A DNA stretch of 64,000 nucleotides from the NCBI RefSeq assembly GCF_039545035.1, contig NZ_BAABRO010000018.1, positions 1 through 64,000 on the forward strand, in the 5' to 3' direction. The notes beneath the pieces were generated by a model. That model was given only the letters and a program-made list of their open reading frames with translations. It ran no database searches and had not been told where the DNA came from. Position numbers and translations under genes: made by a program. Shown in pieces: positions 53,256 through 62,666 of the stretch (positions are counted from its first letter, which is position 1; each line of letters opens with the position of its first letter). The stretch is from Novipirellula caenicola. GTDB taxonomy: Bacteria > Planctomycetota > Planctomycetia > Pirellulales > Pirellulaceae.

Positions 53256-55705
53256 AAAGCCGAAGCGGACACAGTCCGAGCGGCCGCAGCGACGCAAAAC
53301 TCGCGAACACATCGGTCGCCGCCGAGACACATTCCAATGGCAATCCGACTCTATTTGATGCGGTCATCGATCCGCCCCGCCCTCGGTTTGCAAATCTGCC
53401 AAGCGGAATCGCGGTGTTCGTGTTGGCGGCCGCATTGGTTTATTCGCAGTATTACCCCAGCGACAGTGTCGCGGTGGAAAATGGCGACGGGCTGTGGTTT
53501 GTTGCGTTTTCGATCGTCGTTTTGATCGGGAATTCGTTTGGAAAACGATTCCGAAAGGAAGCCGTCTCGCACCCCGTTTCACTGGCGTTGGATTGGGTGC
53601 CATGGTTGCTTGCCGGGTGGATCATGATTGCGGCCTTTGGCAGCAGCCCGCCAGGGAACCTGCGGTTTGCCACCAACGAAGCGTGGATTTGGGTCAGCGC
53701 CGCGTCGATCTTTTTTGCCGCACGTCGCTTGTTCGCTCAGCCGATGGTGGTGCGTGGGATCATCACGCTGTTGTTGGGATGTGCGGTAGCACAAGCCGTT
53801 CACGGGCTGCATCAACAATTCATCAGTCTGCCGGAAATGCGTGCCGCTTACCAACGAAATCCAGAGCAGATGCTGCGGCTTGCTGGGATCGAGGCGCCAC
53901 CGGGATCGTCCGAACGAATTGTGTTCGAAAATCGTTTGCGTGACGGAGGCCCCACCGGGACGTTTGCTCTGGCAAATTCGCTTGCCGGCGTCTTGGTCGT
54001 CGGACTCATGATTTCAATTTCGGGGCTCTGGTTTCACGCATCGCAAATGTCAGTGCCCCAGCGCGTGTGTTGGATTGGCTTGACGGCGCTACTGGCGATT
54101 TCGTTGTTGGCGACGCGAAGCCGTTCGGCTGTGTTGGCGGTGTTTATCGGCGCCGTGTTTCTGTTCTTTGCGTCGATGAGCTTTGGGCGACACCGACGCA
54201 CGATCGTGATTGCGTTGGCATCGGCCGGCTTGCTTGCCGCGATCGTTGTTGGCGGAATCGTGATCTGGGGTGATCGCGAATGGGTCGAACAGGCCCCCGC
54301 GTCGCTTGCGTTTCGAATCCAGTACTGGCGCAGCACGATGGCGATGGTCACTCAGATGCCGCTGTTTGGTGCGGGGCCGGGAAATTACCAAATGATCTAC
54401 GAGCGTTTTCGCGAGCCCAGTGCGAACGAGCAAATCGCAGAACCTCATAACTTCTTTTTCGAAACGTTAGCCAGCGGTGGATGGATCGCAGCGGGGTTGT
54501 TGGTTTGTTTAACCGTCGCGGTCCTCGCGTGCTGGAAAACTCGTCGTGATCAGCTGAGCGAATGCAAAGACACGCCCGACCCAGCGGCTCAGCGATGGTG
54601 GAACGCGGCGATCATCGTCTGGCTCGGTGCCGCCGTCAGCTTCGCGATGGTCTGGATCGTCGGCTTTATCGTGTTGAGTATTCCTGATATCGAAGCCGAT
54701 CTGTTTGGGGTGCCGCTCAGTATCGCGGGGATCGTCTTGACATGGAAACACCTTCGCCGGTTTAGCGACCGCCATCTTCACACGCTTGCTGCGGCGACGT
54801 TGCTGTCGATCCTGGTCCATTTGTCGATCGCGGGCGGATGGACTGTGCCTGGGGTAGCGATTTGTGTGTGGCTTGTCGCGGCGGTGATCTGCCGCACGGT
54901 CGCCAAACCTGCCTCCGTCAAAATCACAACGGGCAAAATCACAGCGGGGGAAACTGAAAACGCCGCCACGGATCTCGGCGACGATGCCGATCACACGCTC
55001 AGGAATTGGCGAGAGCGAAAGTGGAGCAAACTCGGATCTGCCGCCAGCGTGCTGTTGCTTGGCGGGTTGGTATGGATGTCGATTTTGCCCGTTTCGCAGC
55101 AACAGCGATTACTCAAGCAGCTGTCACGTCCGCGTGTGGCCGGTGATTTCGAGGAAATGGATCGTTTGTTGACCAAGGCGATGGAGGCGGATCCGTGGTC
55201 CGCTGAAGCGGCCCGTTGGCGTGCGGACGCCTATCGCCGGCAAATCGTCGCCGCCGCAACCAAAGACGACGCCACCGCAGCCACTCGCCGAAGCACTTGG
55301 CAAACGCTGGTTCATCAAACCAAGCAACGAGCGGGCGAGGATCCGAGCGTTTATCGCGAATTGGGGATCGCCCAATTGCACGTTTTTCAGCGATTTGGCC
55401 AAGACGAAGATTTGCAGGACGCCTTGGAAACGTTTCGCCAAGCGGCCGCCTGGAGCCCCTCGAATCAGTGGATGGCAGCCCAATTGGCCGAGGTTTTACG
55501 GGCCGCTGGCGACTCGGCCAACGCAGCCGCGGCGGCCCAGCGAGCCGAGTGGCTCTCGGGGCTTGGTTTCACCATGGACCGGATGTTAGAAAATCAAATG
55601 ATCCTAGAAGCAAGTCAAATCGGCATCGCTGCGGCAAACGAACCGAAAAGACGTCCTGCCAGCGAGTTATTGATGAACCAATTAGGGCACACCGACGTAC
55701 GGTAA
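53234..55705 (+). CDS. O-antigen-ligase-like membrane protein with TPR tail
   Basis: The likely start is the GTG at 53234 (VAKRRKIESR), inside the end of the transferase gene; a longer in-frame reading from 52997 is almost wholly within that gene and is rejected. The 823-residue product has about twelve hydrophobic helices and a Wzy_C/O-antigen ligase signature near 370-420 (LFGAGPGNYQMIYERFREP with Glu/His, PHNFFFETLASGGW), on the periplasmic loop. The C-terminal 200 residues are helical TPR-like repeats (WSAEAARWRADAYRRQ, LETFRQAAAWSPSNQWMAAQ). A role in polymerising or ligating lipid-linked glycans fits the gene upstream. Confidence 0.85.
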   Translation: MAKRRKIESRSGHSPSGRSDAKLANTSVAAETHSNGNPTLFDAVIDPPRPRFANLPSGIAVFVLAAALVYSQYYPSDSVAVENGDGLWFVAFSIVVLIGNSFGKRFRKEAVSHPVSLALDWVPWLLAGWIMIAAFGSSPPGNLRFATNEAWIWVSAASIFFAARRLFAQPMVVRGIITLLLGCAVAQAVHGLHQQFISLPEMRAAYQRNPEQMLRLAGIEAPPGSSERIVFENRLRDGGPTGTFALANSLAGVLVVGLMISISGLWFHASQMSVPQRVCWIGLTALLAISLLATRSRSAVLAVFIGAVFLFFASMSFGRHRRTIVIALASAGLLAAIVVGGIVIWGDREWVEQAPASLAFRIQYWRSTMAMVTQMPLFGAGPGNYQMIYERFREPSANEQIAEPHNFFFETLASGGWIAAGLLVCLTVAVLACWKTRRDQLSECKDTPDPAAQRWWNAAIIVWLGAAVSFAMVWIVGFIVLSIPDIEADLFGVPLSIAGIVLTWKHLRRFSDRHLHTLAAATLLSILVHLSIAGGWTVPGVAICVWLVAAVICRTVAKPASVKITTGKITAGETENAATDLGDDADHTLRNWRERKWSKLGSAASVLLLGGLVWMSILPVSQQQRLLKQLSRPRVAGDFEEMDRLLTKAMEADPWSAEAARWRADAYRRQIVAAATKDDATAATRRSTWQTLVHQTKQRAGEDPSVYRELGIAQLHVFQRFGQDEDLQDALETFRQAAAWSPSNQWMAAQLAEVLRAAGDSANAAAAAQRAEWLSGLGFTMDRMLENQMILEASQIGIAAANEPKRRPASELLMNQLGHTDVR

Positions 55706-55775
55706 CCCATTCATTTTCCATCCTCAAATCTCGAACTCCTCCCTCGTCTCCTCTACATCAGATAACGGTTGAATC

Positions 55776-57020
55776 ATGAACAGATTTTGGGTGCTGTTAG
55801 CCATCGTGGCGGTCGCCGGTTCCGCAGCCGGATGGGGGATTAATTACGCAGCTTACGGTCATCGCGATGCTCGCATGGGCGAAATGGTTTACGGCGGTGA
55901 TATCACCGGCGAAAACATCGATGATTACTACACCCAAGTCGCACAGACCAAAAATCCGCAAGTCGATTTGCCCAACGGCAGCACGTACGACTTCGGCACC
56001 ATGGCGCCCGGGACCAAGGGCGAGCACACGTTTGTGATCAAAAACACGGGCGAGGGAGACCTAAAACTCCGCTTGGGGGCAACGACTTGTAAGTGCACCC
56101 TGGGCACCTTGGACAACGACGTGCTCAAGCCCGGCGAACAAACCGAAGTTCGCTTGGAATGGGATGTAAAAACCGACGCGAAAACGTTCGGACAATCGGC
56201 TCAACTGTTGACCAATGATCCAAAGCACTACGCCATCGATTTGAAAATCCAAGGCCGCGTCGTCGGCGACTTGGAAATGGTTCCCGACGCACTGACCTTT
56301 GGCGATGTGTCGGCCGACGAAACGGTGACGCTGACCGCCAAAGTCTACAGCTACATGGATCCACCGATCAAAGATCCGACATTCAAATTTAGCAGCGATG
56401 CGCTGAATGAATTGTCCGAAATCACGATTGAACCGTTCGAACCCTCCGAAGCCGATGGAGCAAGCTCGTCGGCGTTGCAGGGATTTGATATCTCGATCAA
56501 GATCAACCCCGGCATGAAGCAGGGACCCGTTTCGCAAAACGCAATGTTTGGTTTCATTCAAGAACAATCCGACTCGGATGCAACCGACGAGGACGAGCGA
56601 AAGTTTTTAGTCACGCCGATCACAGGCAAGATCGTCGGATCGCTCAGCATGATCCCAAATCCGAAGCTGACTGGTTCCGAAGGCGGCAACTATATCTATG
56701 ATTTCGGAGAAGTTCCGCCCGAAGGTCCCTTTACAGCGAAAACCTTTGTTGTGCTAAAGGGCCAAGATCGCGACAATACAACTCTCAGCATTGAAAGTGT
56801 TGAACCGGAGGGGATCGTCGAGGCAACGTTTGGCGAAAAACTCGTGCGTTCATCGATGACGCTGTATCCGCTGGAGATCAAATTGATTCCAGGTCCGAAG
56901 GCGATTCAGCGACTCGGCCGAAACCAGGACGATTACGGTAAGATTCGCATTGTCTCGGATAATGGCAAATCAACCGGGAAACTGGTCGTGGGTGTGAAAT
57001 TTTCAATGGAACCAAAATAA
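55776..57020 (+). CDS. Membrane-anchored DUF1573-domain protein
   Basis: A 414-residue protein with an N-terminal anchor or signal (VLLAIVAVAGSAAGWGINYAA). Residues about 70-160 match the DUF1573 beta-sandwich: YDFGTMAPGTKGEHTFVIKN, then GATTCKCTLGTL with the Cys-x-Cys that typifies the family, and VLKPGEQTEVRLEW. Two further beta-sandwich segments follow (LTFGDVSADETVTLTAKVYS, YDFGEVPPEGPFTAKTF). DUF1573 domains are related to ASPM-SPD-2-Hydin folds and are common in planctomycetes and Bacteroidetes; function is not established. It is 30 bases before the tetraheme fusion gene, so the two probably form an operon, and a shared envelope role is likely. Confidence 0.85.
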   Translation: MNRFWVLLAIVAVAGSAAGWGINYAAYGHRDARMGEMVYGGDITGENIDDYYTQVAQTKNPQVDLPNGSTYDFGTMAPGTKGEHTFVIKNTGEGDLKLRLGATTCKCTLGTLDNDVLKPGEQTEVRLEWDVKTDAKTFGQSAQLLTNDPKHYAIDLKIQGRVVGDLEMVPDALTFGDVSADETVTLTAKVYSYMDPPIKDPTFKFSSDALNELSEITIEPFEPSEADGASSSALQGFDISIKINPGMKQGPVSQNAMFGFIQEQSDSDATDEDERKFLVTPITGKIVGSLSMIPNPKLTGSEGGNYIYDFGEVPPEGPFTAKTFVVLKGQDRDNTTLSIESVEPEGIVEATFGEKLVRSSMTLYPLEIKLIPGPKAIQRLGRNQDDYGKIRIVSDNGKSTGKLVVGVKFSMEPK

Positions 57021-57050
57021 ATTACCCCGTTGTTAAAAAATTTGGGTCGT

Positions 57051-58826
57051 ATGAAGAATCAAGTTACCAAACCTGCTTTACGCGATCCGTCCGGTTTTTC
57101 GACCGATGATCCTGGGGCGATTCCGCACCGCGATGGCAACGCCAATGGCATTGCCGCCAACCCGCCCACGCGAAGCTTGGGGATCGGTTCCCGTCTGCTT
57201 GCTGGTGGATTGGGGATCGCCGCAATCATGGCGGTCATGGCGAGCTCGATCGATGCTCAAGCCCCCAGCGAAACGCCCCCCGTCAAAATCGAGCTCATTC
57301 CGACGCCTGCCGGAACCCCCGATACCAAAGCCGCCGATCCCAAGAGCTCGCCGACCGCCGACGAGCCTAACGCGCCCTCCACGTCGCCGGCAAAATCCAA
57401 TCCGGGTGGCGAGGTTCCCGAAAATTCGCTCGGCCCCGAAGACTATCGCAAATGGCCGACTCCGGATTTGACGCTGGTCCTCTCTGGCAACCAACACGGG
57501 TATATCGAACCGTGTGGATGTACCGGATTGGCAAACCAAAAAGGAGGCGTCGCGCGACGCTACTCGTTCTTGGAACAGCTAAAAGAAAAGGGCTGGACGT
57601 TAGCTCCGATCGACGCTGGTAACCAAGTGCGACGCTTTGGAATTCAAGCCGAAATCAAATTGCAGCGGACCGCCGAAGCGCTTCGCTCGATGAACTACCA
57701 ATCGGTCGGCTTTGGCCCCGAGGATGTCCGACTTGGCGTCGGCGAGTTGCTTTCGGTTGCCAATCCCCCCAGCGATGCGGTCGATGACATCTTGTACGTC
57801 TCGGCAAACGTGGTGCTATTGGATGAGCCCTCGTTTACCGCTCAGCACAAGGTGTTTGAACGAGGCGGGATGAAGGTAGGAGTCACCACGATCCTGGATC
57901 CCGCATCGCTTGAAAGCGAACTTTCGGCAGACATCACTGTGAATCCGCCGGTACCGGCGTTGCAAGCCGCGTTAGCTGCGATCAATCAGCAATCACCCGA
58001 CTTTCGCGTGTTGACGTTCTATGGTGAGGAAGCGGCAGCCGAACAATTGGTGCGCGACGTTCAAGGGTTTGATCTTGTTGTGGTCTCGGGCGGCTATGGC
58101 GAACCGACCTATCAAGCTCAAACGATCGAAGGCACGAAAACACGCATGTTGGTCACGGGCAACAAAGGCATGTACGTCGGGCTAGTGGGTTTGTACCGCA
58201 ACGCACCGATGAAGTATTGCCGCGTTCCGCTAACGGACGAGTTCGAGGACGCCCCCGAAATGCGGAAGCTGATGGCAGAGTACCAAAACCAACTTCGCGA
58301 CCTTGGGCTCGAAGGCCTGGGGCTGAAACCGATCCCCCATTCGACTCGCCGCACCTTTGTCGGAAGCGAAAAGTGTGGTGAATGTCATACCACCGCTTAC
58401 GGGATCTGGGAAAACACGCCGCACGCCGAGGCGACCGAGTCGCTTGTCCATCCGGGTGAACGCAGCGACGTGGCGCGTCATTTCGACCCTGAATGTCTGA
58501 GTTGTCACGTCACGGGTTGGAATCCTCAGAACTACTATCCCTATGTGTCGGGCTACCTATCGCTGCAAGAATCGTCGCATTTGACCGGCAATGGTTGTGA
58601 GAACTGCCACGGCCCGGGTGCCGAACACGCTGCTGCCGAGGCCGAAGGCGCGTCGGTCAGCACCGAGCAGCGTGATTTGCTGCGAGATGCGATGAAATTG
58701 CCGCTCGCCAAGGCCAAAGAGAAGTGCATGGAGTGCCATGACTTGGATAACAGCCCTGATTTTCATATCGACGACGCGTTCGAGGACGAGTACTGGCCGC
58801 AAGTCGAACACGAAGGCAAAGACTAA
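57051..58826 (+). CDS. Degenerate metallophosphoesterase domain fused to tetraheme cytochrome c
   Basis: A 591-residue exported or anchored protein; the ATG at 57051 is preferred to a TTG at 57030. After a membrane segment (LAGGLGIAAIMAVMA) and a Pro/Ala/Ser linker comes a 5'-nucleotidase-like domain, about 140-430, starting LVLSGNQHGYIEPCGCTG. Metal-ligand positions are altered: GNQHG for the usual N-D-x-H-G, DAGN (188-191) for DAGD, and GPED (222-225) for GNHE, so phosphoesterase activity is unlikely. The C-terminal part carries four CxxCH haem sites: CGECH (about 442), CLSCH (482), CENCH (516) and CMECH (560), resembling cytochrome c554. It would sit in the periplasm and move electrons; the partner is unknown. 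Confidence 0.88.
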   Translation: MKNQVTKPALRDPSGFSTDDPGAIPHRDGNANGIAANPPTRSLGIGSRLLAGGLGIAAIMAVMASSIDAQAPSETPPVKIELIPTPAGTPDTKAADPKSSPTADEPNAPSTSPAKSNPGGEVPENSLGPEDYRKWPTPDLTLVLSGNQHGYIEPCGCTGLANQKGGVARRYSFLEQLKEKGWTLAPIDAGNQVRRFGIQAEIKLQRTAEALRSMNYQSVGFGPEDVRLGVGELLSVANPPSDAVDDILYVSANVVLLDEPSFTAQHKVFERGGMKVGVTTILDPASLESELSADITVNPPVPALQAALAAINQQSPDFRVLTFYGEEAAAEQLVRDVQGFDLVVVSGGYGEPTYQAQTIEGTKTRMLVTGNKGMYVGLVGLYRNAPMKYCRVPLTDEFEDAPEMRKLMAEYQNQLRDLGLEGLGLKPIPHSTRRTFVGSEKCGECHTTAYGIWENTPHAEATESLVHPGERSDVARHFDPECLSCHVTGWNPQNYYPYVSGYLSLQESSHLTGNGCENCHGPGAEHAAAEAEGASVSTEQRDLLRDAMKLPLAKAKEKCMECHDLDNSPDFHIDDAFEDEYWPQVEHEGKD

Positions 58827-58958
58827 CACGGTCTGGACGTGCTGGAATCGCTCTATCCAATGATGCTTTTCGCCTGCCGTCTCGACGAATCAGCCTTCAG
58901 AGGTGAAAATGGCCTTTGACTGCATATTTTTCCTCTCATGTCTTAATTTAGGGTCGTA

Positions 58959-59288
58959 ATGGCGAAGAAGGCCGCGAGTACCACTTTCGAGTACGTTGAA
59001 CCGATCGGAGACCGTGTTTTAGTTCGCAAAGACGAGCCTAAGCGAGAAACTCGCGGTGGGATCGCATTGCCCGATGCTGCCGAAATCCCCACGATCACCG
59101 GCCGCATCGTCACGATCAGCGCCGTGGTGGAAAACGACGAAGAATTGCCGCTCCGCCAATACGACAAAATCCTGTTCCACCCCAAGAACATGATCCCGGT
59201 GGACCTCGAACACGACAATCAATTGTTTGTGATTCCAGTCGAAGACGTGGTCGCCGTGTTTCGCAAAGAGAAGCCGGAATCGCTTTAG
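58959..59288 (+). CDS. groES: Co-chaperonin GroES
   Basis: GroES caps the GroEL chamber. The 109-residue product has the family pattern: VEPIGDRVLVRKDEPKRETRG with the mobile-loop region GGIALPDAAEIPT, then GRIVTISAVV, YDKILFHPKNMIPVDL in place of the usual G-D-x-V-L segment, and FVIPVEDVVAVF. It is about ten residues longer than the E. coli protein and clearly diverged, and no groEL gene is adjacent. Planctomycetes often have several groES or groEL copies, so this may be a secondary copy. The upstream cytochrome gene is 132 bases away, on the same strand. Confidence 0.85.
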   Translation: MAKKAASTTFEYVEPIGDRVLVRKDEPKRETRGGIALPDAAEIPTITGRIVTISAVVENDEELPLRQYDKILFHPKNMIPVDLEHDNQLFVIPVEDVVAVFRKEKPESL

Positions 59289-59352
59289 TCCTGCGTCGCA
59301 GCAAGGCATTTGTGCTCGGGCGTAGCGGAAGTGACGGCAGCCGCCAACTTGA

Positions 59353-59358
59353 CGGAGG
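59353..59358 (+). promoter_or_regulatory. Shine-Dalgarno site deciding the macro-domain start
   Basis: CGGAGG eight bases before the ATG at 59367 favours that start over an in-frame one at 59310. Confidence 0.7.
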
Positions 59359-59366
59359 CTATTTCG

Positions 59367-59909
59367 ATGGCAAACCCGCTCGCGCCCCGAATTCGGTTGT
59401 TCCTTGGGGACATCACGACGCTGGATTGTGATGCCATCGTGACCGCGGCGAATGCTGCGCTTCGTGGTGGTGGCGGTGTGGATGGTGCGGTGCATCGTGC
59501 TGCGGGTCCCGACCTGGTTCGCGCATCGATGGCACAAGCCCCTTGTCCCGCTGGTGAAGCTCGCGTCACCCCAGGATTCCGTCTATCCGCACGCTTCGTG
59601 ATTCATGCGGTCGGTCCCATTTTTCGAGACATGACCGAAGACAAAAAAACACTTGCCCAAACGTATGAGTCGTCGTTGTCGCTCGCCGCGCAACACAACG
59701 TCACTTCGATTGCCTTTCCCTGTATCTCGACCGGTGTCTATGGATTTCCAGCCGACGCGGCGTGCGAGATCGCGATCGACACCGTGCTCGATTGGCTGCG
59801 GTCCAACGACAAACCAGATGTCGTGACATTTTGCTGTTTCAGCCAGCAAGACCACACGCGGTACAAGAAGCGACTAGGCGAGCTGGGGCTCGCTGAATCC
59901 GAGTCCTGA
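59367..59909 (+). CDS. Macro-domain protein (ADP-ribose/O-acetyl-ADP-ribose binding)
   Basis: A 180-residue single macro domain. Motifs: IRLFLGDITTLDCDAIVTAAN with the adenine-binding Asp and the Asn, GGGGVDGAVHRAAGPDL, and FPCISTGVYGFPADAACEIA, all diagnostic of the MacroD/YmdB-like group that removes O-acetyl-ADP-ribose or ADP-ribose from proteins. No signal or membrane part. No partner such as a sirtuin or ADP-ribosyltransferase is nearby, so a metabolic clean-up role is the default. The gene is 78 bases after groES and may share its transcript. Confidence 0.92.
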   Translation: MANPLAPRIRLFLGDITTLDCDAIVTAANAALRGGGGVDGAVHRAAGPDLVRASMAQAPCPAGEARVTPGFRLSARFVIHAVGPIFRDMTEDKKTLAQTYESSLSLAAQHNVTSIAFPCISTGVYGFPADAACEIAIDTVLDWLRSNDKPDVVTFCCFSQQDHTRYKKRLGELGLAESES

Positions 59910-60141
59910 AAAAAGGTAGACGCCCCGTCGGCATGAATAATGCGGAATTGACGAGCAACCATTCGCCGTTCGGCCAACGCGGTGACGCTGTCTTAAAACC
60001 CGACTGCGTACGTTTCGATGTTGCGTGTTTATCACACCCTGACGCGTCAGTGACGGAATCTTCATCTTGACTCGGTCGTTCGCTGACACGTTTGAAGGTG
60101 CGAGTTTGTATTTAGGGGCAAAGCCCTGGACGTTTACCTAG

Positions 60142-60319
60142 CCCAGCCCAACGGGCTGGGACCAAGAATACCAATGAATTGTAGGGCCAACGGTCCGGCC
60201 GTTTACCGGGACTTAATGAGGGCGGCTAGCAAATGGCCGGGCCTTTGGCCCTTAGGTTTCTTTGCATCGAAAACCTGGCCCGTTGGGCCAGGCTAGGCAA
60301 ATCGCTGGGCCTTTGGCCC
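60142..60319. repeat. Cluster of GGGCC/GGCCC hairpins
   Basis: At least four short hairpins in 180 bases: CCCAGCCCAACGGGCTGGG (60142-60160), GGGCCTTTGGCCC (60239-60251), CCTGGCCCGTTGGGCCAGG (60274-60292) and GGGCCTTTGGCCC again (60307-60319). Two CCTAGCC/GGCTAGG type segments make the outer parts inverted too. These look like REP-type repeats. The rest of 59910-60425 shows no gene. Confidence 0.75.
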
Positions 60320-60425
60320 GAAGAACGTCTAAACGCGCAACTCCAAAACTGACGCGTCGCGTTGTGATTTGACGGACAAGACACCTGCCTACCCGTACAA
60401 ATGTCGATGGTTCCGACCGCTGCTA

Positions 60426-60896
60426 CTAGAGTGATTTGACGGCGTCGATCACCTTAGCGTCGTGACCGTCGACCTTGACGCGTTTCCAAACCTTCGCGAC
60501 TTTGCCTTCGGAGTCAATCAGATAGGTCGATCGCTGGATCCCCATCGATTTTTTTCCGTACATGTTCTTTTCGCGCCACGCACCGTACTTTTCAGCGATC
60601 GCGTGGTTGGCATCGACCAGCAACGGAAACGGCAACGAATACTTTTCGCGAAATTGCGTGTGGCTCTCCGCGTCATCCGGGCTGATACCAAACAGCGCGA
60701 CCCCCAATTTCTGCAGTTCGCTGTATTGATCGCGGAAATCACACGCCTCTTTCGTACAACCCGGCGTGTCATCGCGGGGGTAGAAGTAAAGCACCACCGG
60801 TTTGCCCTTCAAATCGGCCAATTTCACCTTGTTGCCAGCGTCGTCTTTGAGGGTAAACGCTGGCGCCTTGGTGCCGGGTTCAATCCAATCTGCCAT
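60426..60896 (-). CDS. bcp: BCP/PrxQ-type thiol peroxidase
   Basis: A 156-residue cytoplasmic peroxiredoxin that reduces peroxides. The ATG at 60896 with GGAG upstream is preferred to a GTG two codons earlier. Motifs: [41 protein letters not shown] with peroxidatic Cys47 and resolving Cys52, and [15 protein letters not shown]. The pattern and length match BCP closely. Unlike the exported relative at 39590-40180 it keeps the intact TPGC motif and lacks a signal. It is convergent with nothing obvious and stands alone. Confidence 0.93.
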   Translation of the reverse strand: MADWIEPGTKAPAFTLKDDAGNKVKLADLKGKPVVLYFYPRDDTPGCTKEACDFRDQYSELQKLGVALFGISPDDAESHTQFREKYSLPFPLLVDANHAIAEKYGAWREKNMYGKKSMGIQRSTYLIDSEGKVAKVWKRVKVDGHDAKVIDAVKSL

Positions 60897-61269
60897 CTTC
60901 ACTTTGCTCCATGTTGCAAGTCGTCCACTTCATTCACCGCACACCATAATCGGTTTTGCCCGTCGTTTACAGAGTCCCGTTTATCGAGCTCTACGCTGCG
61001 CCGACGCCTTCGAAGGCGTTCGCTGAACTTGATGCCTCCGAGCGCCCAATGCCACCTGCCCTCGGCCCTATCCGAGTGGTCTTTACAGTGGAGCGCCGCG
61101 AGGCCCGCCCGCGCAAAATCGAACGTTTTACTCGCTGCAACCGGGCGACGCCTGTAATCGGCTCGGCCACCAAATGCAGATGCAGTCCCGCTGCCAACAA
61201 CATGATAAAATCGACATAGAGACTCGCCAGACGTGATCTCCCTCGTTCGTCCCATCGACTTGAAACGGT
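60897..61269. other. Intergenic region, no convincing gene
   Basis: About 370 bases between bcp (minus) and a membrane protein gene (plus), so divergent promoters are expected. Both strands have open frames here (60956-61219 plus, 60899-61255 minus), probably from GC-rich codon bias; neither shows a fold, ribosome site or recognisable motif. Confidence 0.35.
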
Positions 61270-62445
61270 TTGATCATTTCTAACTCATCCATCAATCCCT
61301 ACGAACCACCTCACAGCGATCCGGCGGTTGAGAATCCGTTGGCTTTCGATGATCGCTGGCAAACCTTCGAGCGACTCGAGTTTCAGACCGAATTGACTCG
61401 TCGGGACATTCGCGATGGCATCGCTCGGACCAATATCCGCACCGATCTGGTCAGCATGCGGACGCTCGCTTCGATTGTCATCTTCTTTTGCTTTTACATC
61501 GGCTTTCTCAGCGTGGTGGCGTCTCCGAATTCAACCGTCGCGTTGCTGTTGTCGATCCCAATCGTCACCACGGCTGCCTTATTGGGACTCCGCTATCGAG
61601 CGCTGAACCGCGCAGTGAAATTGAATGCGCATCGATGTGGTGAAATCCACGGTTACATCGATCGCGACCAAATGATGATCGTTCATCCCGACCAAACGCG
61701 ATGGCTGAAAATGGAACATTTGATCAGCGTGGGATACAACCGAAATGTCATCACGTTTTGTTTCGATGCGACGCAGATGCAATTCGACGTCCTGCCGCTA
61801 CGGGCGTTTGCCGATCGAAACCGCGCGGTGATGCTAGCCACACAGTTAAGCGAACTGCGTCCACCCTGCCCCATCCAATTCATCGACCCGCGACGTCGTG
61901 CCTTGGCCGAGGACGATCCGGTTTGCAGCCCGGCTGAGAACGCGGTTTACTTTTCTGGTGGGATCTATGCGGATGACATCCAAAACACCGTACTGGGGCG
62001 ACGATGGCGATGGGGGCTGCTTCGATTTTCGATCTTGTTTGGCTCGTTCGCCCTCAGCCTGATCTTCGGATGGTTCTACTTCGTTGGATTCACCTGGTTC
62101 GGAATCCTGGTCGGCATGGTGTTGCTGATCGTGCTCAGCAAGCCGGCTCGTTCGGTGATCAAGGCCCGCCGAACGACGCTCGATCGCACCGAACCGCTGT
62201 TGATGTCATCGGGGTGGTTCGATACCACGGGACAATTCACCATGACGACGACCGGCCAGTGCAAAGCGAACTGGACGTTGTTCGAGGCGGCCGAAATCAC
62301 CGACCAAATGATTCAACTGAAAGTCAGAGGTAGCGACATGTACCACTTGGTCGCTAAACGCCAATTCAGCGACGAAGCGTCATGGAAAACCGCTTGTGAT
62401 CTTGTCAATCAATACGGCCCCCATTCGGGGTCAAGGATGGGCTAG
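61270..62445 (+). CDS. Membrane protein with two YcxB-like segments
   Basis: A 391-residue protein starting at a TTG. Its N-terminus (NSSINPYEPPHSDP) matches the short NPY-x-PP start common in planctomycete membrane proteins. There are two similar halves: each has a pair of hydrophobic helices (TLASIVIFFCFYIGFLSVVA and LLSIPIVTTAALLGL; FSILFGSFALSLIFGWFYFV and FGILVGMVLLIVLS), followed by a cytoplasmic segment with a WLKMEHLISVGYN or ANWTLFEAAEITD strand, like YcxB-type domains. Function is unknown. An ATG-led start is not available close by. Confidence 0.68.
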   Translation: MIISNSSINPYEPPHSDPAVENPLAFDDRWQTFERLEFQTELTRRDIRDGIARTNIRTDLVSMRTLASIVIFFCFYIGFLSVVASPNSTVALLLSIPIVTTAALLGLRYRALNRAVKLNAHRCGEIHGYIDRDQMMIVHPDQTRWLKMEHLISVGYNRNVITFCFDATQMQFDVLPLRAFADRNRAVMLATQLSELRPPCPIQFIDPRRRALAEDDPVCSPAENAVYFSGGIYADDIQNTVLGRRWRWGLLRFSILFGSFALSLIFGWFYFVGFTWFGILVGMVLLIVLSKPARSVIKARRTTLDRTEPLLMSSGWFDTTGQFTMTTTGQCKANWTLFEAAEITDQMIQLKVRGSDMYHLVAKRQFSDEASWKTACDLVNQYGPHSGSRMG

Positions 62446-62666
62446 GTGGGCGGTCGGCGCAGCAACGTTCGTCCGTGCAACGAACTTGGGATGACTCGGC
62501 ATCTTGGGACGACTCGCAATCAGGCCCTTCTAAATTACGGGTCTAGATAGACTTCGATTACCGCCAAGCCGTGCTCCGCGGGCGAATGTCAGGGCTGACG
62601 CGCGGCCACGGAACCCAGTACCATACAAGGGTCACCATTCGGGTCCGCGTTGGAAGTGTCATCGAA

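Noticed and set aside
60899-61255. Open frames on both strands between bcp and the YcxB-like gene
   Set aside because: Overlapping frames on opposite strands without ribosome sites; probably an effect of GC-rich sequence.
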